Assembly (NCBI GenBank): GCA_027023025.1
Contig: JALVXB010000029.1
Coordinates: 40,230 to 104,229 of the forward strand
Source: Caldisericaceae bacterium
GTDB lineage: Bacteria > Caldisericota > Caldisericia > Caldisericales > Caldisericaceae
DNA: 64,000 nucleotides
Direction of reading: 5' to 3'
Shown: positions 61,842 to 64,000 of the stretch, one piece after another
How the letters are laid out: each line of letters starts with the position of its first letter
Position numbering within the stretch: position 1 is the stretch's first letter
The notes under the pieces: generated by a model
Told to the model about the DNA's origin: nothing
The model's database searches: none
The model's input: the letters and a program-made list of their open reading frames with translations, nothing else
Position numbers and translations under genes: made by a program

Positions 61842-62096
61842 ATGGATAACAATACAAGAAAACCAAGAAAGAAGTCGTATTTTTATAGGCCAAGAAAGAA
61901 AGTTTGTATGTTTTGTGCAAAAGGTATAGAAGAGATAGACTATAAAGATATTGCCAAACTCTCAAGATTTATTAGTGAGAAAGGTAAGATACTCCCTCGT
62001 AGAGTAACCGGGCTTTGTGCTAAACATCAGAGACAGCTTTCTGTGGCAATTAAGCGAGCGAGAGAAATGGCTCTCCTTCCGTATGTTAAAAGATGA
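61842..62096 (+). CDS. rpsR: 30S ribosomal protein S18
   Basis: 84 residues. Core block [23 protein letters not shown] (spread over 31-53) is diagnostic. The N-terminus keeps CMFC, a zinc-ribbon-like pair, and there is a further Cys in GLCAKHQR, consistent with the zinc-binding (C+) form of S18. AAGGAGG site; overlaps rplI by 4 bases. Confidence 0.96.
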   Translation: MDNNTRKPRKKSYFYRPRKKVCMFCAKGIEEIDYKDIAKLSRFISEKGKILPRRVTGLCAKHQRQLSVAIKRAREMALLPYVKR

Positions 62097-62539
62097 AAGT
62101 AAAAGTTCTACTGCTTAAGAATGTAAAAGGTTTGGGTAACGCAAGAAGCGTGGTCTCTGTTTCCAGAGGCTACGCTTTGAATTATCTGATTCCTAAAGGT
62201 CTTGCCAAAGAAATAAGTGAGAAAGGTGCAAAAACTGTCGTTGATAAGATTAAAAACGAAGAAGAGGCAAAGAGGTTAAGGGCAGAAAGCGACAAAAAGT
62301 TGCTCGAATCAAAACCGCTAAAGTTTATCGTAAAATCAGGCGAAAATGATAAATTGTTTGGCTCTATTACATCGTCGGACATCGAAGAGAAAATTAAGAA
62401 AGTATTTAACATTCCAATTACGAAAAAGCAGGTCAAATTGGAAAAACCAATTAAAAAACTTGGTAGATATGTCGTGCCTGTAAAACTATACAAAGACATT
62501 AGTGCGTCTCTTACAATATTAGTAGAAAAAGGTGAATAG
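62093..62539 (+). CDS. rplI: 50S ribosomal protein L9
   Basis: 148 residues; [18 protein letters not shown] and [13 protein letters not shown] form the conserved N-domain, a long helix links to the C-domain with [15 protein letters not shown]. Normal length. Start codon overlaps the rpsR stop. Confidence 0.96.
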   Translation: MKVKVLLLKNVKGLGNARSVVSVSRGYALNYLIPKGLAKEISEKGAKTVVDKIKNEEEAKRLRAESDKKLLESKPLKFIVKSGENDKLFGSITSSDIEEKIKKVFNIPITKKQVKLEKPIKKLGRYVVPVKLYKDISASLTILVEKGE

Positions 62540-62540
62540 T

Positions 62541-63860
62541 ATGCCACAGGATAAGGAGAATTTAAAGCTTCCTCCTTATAATGCTGAGGCTGAACAGTCC
62601 GTAATAGGAGCCTTGCTCATAGATCGTGATGCTGCCTATCGCGTAGCTGATGTTGTAGACCCGTCTGACTTTTACTTTGACGAACATAGAGAAATTATAA
62701 AGGCAATATTTGATCTGGCTCTCGAACAAAAACCTATTGACATTATTTCCGTTTCTGACGAATTAAAATCCAGGAAAAAACTCGAAAGTGTAGGTGGCAT
62801 TACCTATCTTGCCAAACTTGCCGACGCAGTGCCGAATTCTGCGAACGCAGATTACTATGCGCGTATTGTTAAGGAAAAGTCGCTTTTAAGGCAGCTTATT
62901 AGAATTGGTAGTGAAATCTCAGAAATGGGTTTTGACGAAGCTACGGATATCGATGTTCTTATAGATCGTGCTGAAAAAAAGATCTTTTCTTTGTCTCAGA
63001 AAAGAACTGGTTCGTATTTCGTTCAATTAAGGGACTTTATTCCACAGAGTTTCAACGAAATTGAAGAAAGGTTTAAAAAGAAAAGCGGTATATCAGGTCT
63101 TTCTACGGGCTACGAAGACATTGACAAAATAACCGGTGGTTTTCAGAAGTCGGATCTGATTATTATTGCAGCGCGCCCTAGCGTTGGTAAAACATCGCTT
63201 GCAATAAATATAGCAGAAAATATGGCTATAAGAGAAGGTTATGCTGTAGCTATTTTTAGTCTTGAAATGTCAAAGGAACAACTTATAGAGCGAATGCTGT
63301 GCTCTGAAGCAAAAGTAAATTTATACCGGCTTAAAACGGGGTATCTGTCAGACAGAGATTGGCCGAAACTTACTGAAGCATACAGTAATTTATTTGAGTC
63401 GAGAATTTTTATAGACGACAGTACTGACATTACGCTTACAGACATCAGGGCAAAAGCAAGAAGACTAAAAATAGAACAGAACATTGACCTTTTAATAATT
63501 GATTACCTCCAGCTTATCAGGAGTAAAGGTCGTGTAGAAAATCGCGTCATAGAAATTTCAAACATAACGAGGGGGCTAAAGAATCTTGCACGCGAACTTG
63601 ATATACCAGTTGTCGTACTTTCACAGCTTAGCCGTGCAATCGATAGGAGAGATGATAAACGCCCCATGCTTTCCGACTTAAGGGAATCTGGATCAATTGA
63701 GCAGGACGCCGACATCGTAATGTTTTTGTACAGGCCTAATCCTGAAGAGAAAAATCTTATAGAGTTGTATGTTGCTAAGCACCGGAATGGACCTACTGGA
63801 TCTGTGTCTCTGGTATTTGTGAGTGAGTACACGCGATTCGAACAGATGGCTAACGCTTAA
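62541..63860 (+). CDS. dnaB: Replicative DNA helicase DnaB
   Basis: 439 residues from the ATG at 62541, which has AAAGGTG upstream; an in-frame GTG at 62532 is the alternative. N-terminal DnaB domain (PPYNAEAEQSVIGALLID, near the start), linker, and RecA-like C-domain with Walker A ARPSVGKTS, Walker B LLIIDYLQLI, SQLSRAIDRR and LRESGSIEQDADIVMFLYR. No intein interrupts the C-domain. Forms the hexameric fork helicase. Last gene of the operon. Confidence 0.96.
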   Translation: MPQDKENLKLPPYNAEAEQSVIGALLIDRDAAYRVADVVDPSDFYFDEHREIIKAIFDLALEQKPIDIISVSDELKSRKKLESVGGITYLAKLADAVPNSANADYYARIVKEKSLLRQLIRIGSEISEMGFDEATDIDVLIDRAEKKIFSLSQKRTGSYFVQLRDFIPQSFNEIEERFKKKSGISGLSTGYEDIDKITGGFQKSDLIIIAARPSVGKTSLAINIAENMAIREGYAVAIFSLEMSKEQLIERMLCSEAKVNLYRLKTGYLSDRDWPKLTEAYSNLFESRIFIDDSTDITLTDIRAKARRLKIEQNIDLLIIDYLQLIRSKGRVENRVIEISNITRGLKNLARELDIPVVVLSQLSRAIDRRDDKRPMLSDLRESGSIEQDADIVMFLYRPNPEEKNLIELYVAKHRNGPTGSVSLVFVSEYTRFEQMANA

Positions 63861-63874
63861 TTTTTATAAAACCC

Positions 63875-63902
63875 TTGACATGAAAAAGAATATTCGTATT
63901 AT
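63875..63902 (+). promoter_or_regulatory. Promoter of tRNA-Lys
   Basis: Perfect TTGACA (63875-63880), 16-base spacer, TATTAT (63897-63902), about 12 bases before the mature tRNA. Confidence 0.7.
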
Positions 63903-63914
63903 AGTAAAGGCAAT

Positions 63915-63990
63915 GGGCCGTTAGCTCAGCAGGTAGAGCATCTGCCTTTTAAGCAGAGGGTCACAGGTTCGAATCCTGTACGGCTCACCA
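63915..63990 (+). tRNA. tRNA-Lys(TTT)
   Basis: 76 nt. Acceptor GGGCCGT/ACGGCTC with one G.U pair, D-arm GCTC/GAGC, anticodon stem TCTGC/GCAGA with loop CTTTTAA (anticodon TTT), T-arm ACAGG-TTCGAAT-CCTGT, encoded CCA. Confidence 0.96.
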
Positions 63991-64000
63991 ATGCCCTCGT

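Overview
The window reads as one dense, mostly forward-strand stretch of a bacterial chromosome, with low G+C by eye, many 4-base ATGA overlaps between genes, and a protein complement rich in Lys and Glu. Peptidoglycan genes (murA, dapF), an undecaprenyl-phosphate GlcNAc-1-P transferase, UDP-GlcNAc 2-epimerase, MEP-pathway ispE and several secreted proteins ending in copper-amine-oxidase-N-like 'stalk' domains suggest a thermophilic, low-GC, deep-branching bacterium. Caldisericum-like or Thermotoga/Firmicutes-like lineages fit, but nothing here fixes the taxon. No phage, insertion sequence, integrase or CRISPR array was seen.

Layout. 1-13.6 kb: the 3' part of mfd, a phosphatase-MazG fusion, lipM, a peptidyl-prolyl isomerase cassette, a DUF885-like protein whose zinc motif is lost, a deoxynucleoside kinase, an R3H ATPase, tmk and a PEGA-repeat protein. 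13.66-13.94 kb: a large SRP RNA gene. 13.95-15.1 kb: about 1.1 kb without genes, rich in hairpins and imperfect repeats; this is the best candidate here for something undescribed. 15.1-24.4 kb: glyA-upp-wecA-wecB-murA-dapF, then two secreted proteins. 24.4-25.8 kb: a reverse-strand MFS transporter. 26-28.6 kb: fur, two Gly-rich DUF5320-like proteins, a NifX-like protein and a radical SAM protein behind a Fur-box-like site. 28.8-31.9 kb: a large repetitive surface protein. 31.9-33.6 kb (reverse): ispE-crcB-DUF190. 33.7-43.4 kb: pheS-pheT-polX-mutS2 and a DnaQ/DinG-like gene. PolX lacks its polymerase aspartates, and the DinG-like protein lacks helicase motifs but keeps four Fe-S cysteines. 43.4-48.8 kb: tRNA-Arg, a DUF5671-like membrane protein, a Nif3-like protein, and a sugar ABC transporter with two permeases and a stalk-fused binding protein but no ATPase gene. 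48.8-52.2 kb: tRNA-Val, thrS, infC-rpmI-rplT. 52.2-53 kb: an FMN-riboswitch-controlled riboflavin ECF transporter. 53-56.2 kb: dprA, trmFO, a PflX-like radical SAM protein. 56.2-58.4 kb (reverse): DUF4388-MglB-MglA-udk. 58.5-60.9 kb: an M18 aminopeptidase and an unknown membrane protein. 61-64 kb: rpsF-ssb-rpsR-rplI-dnaB and tRNA-Lys.

Promoters recognisable by eye share one unusual feature: almost all have a 16-bp spacer between TTGNNN-like -35 and TATAAT-like -10 boxes. In two cases (ispE, dprA) the predicted transcription start falls on the start codon, suggesting leaderless mRNAs. Three enzymes in the window (the DUF885-like protein, PolX and the DinG-like protein) keep their family fold signatures but have lost catalytic residues.
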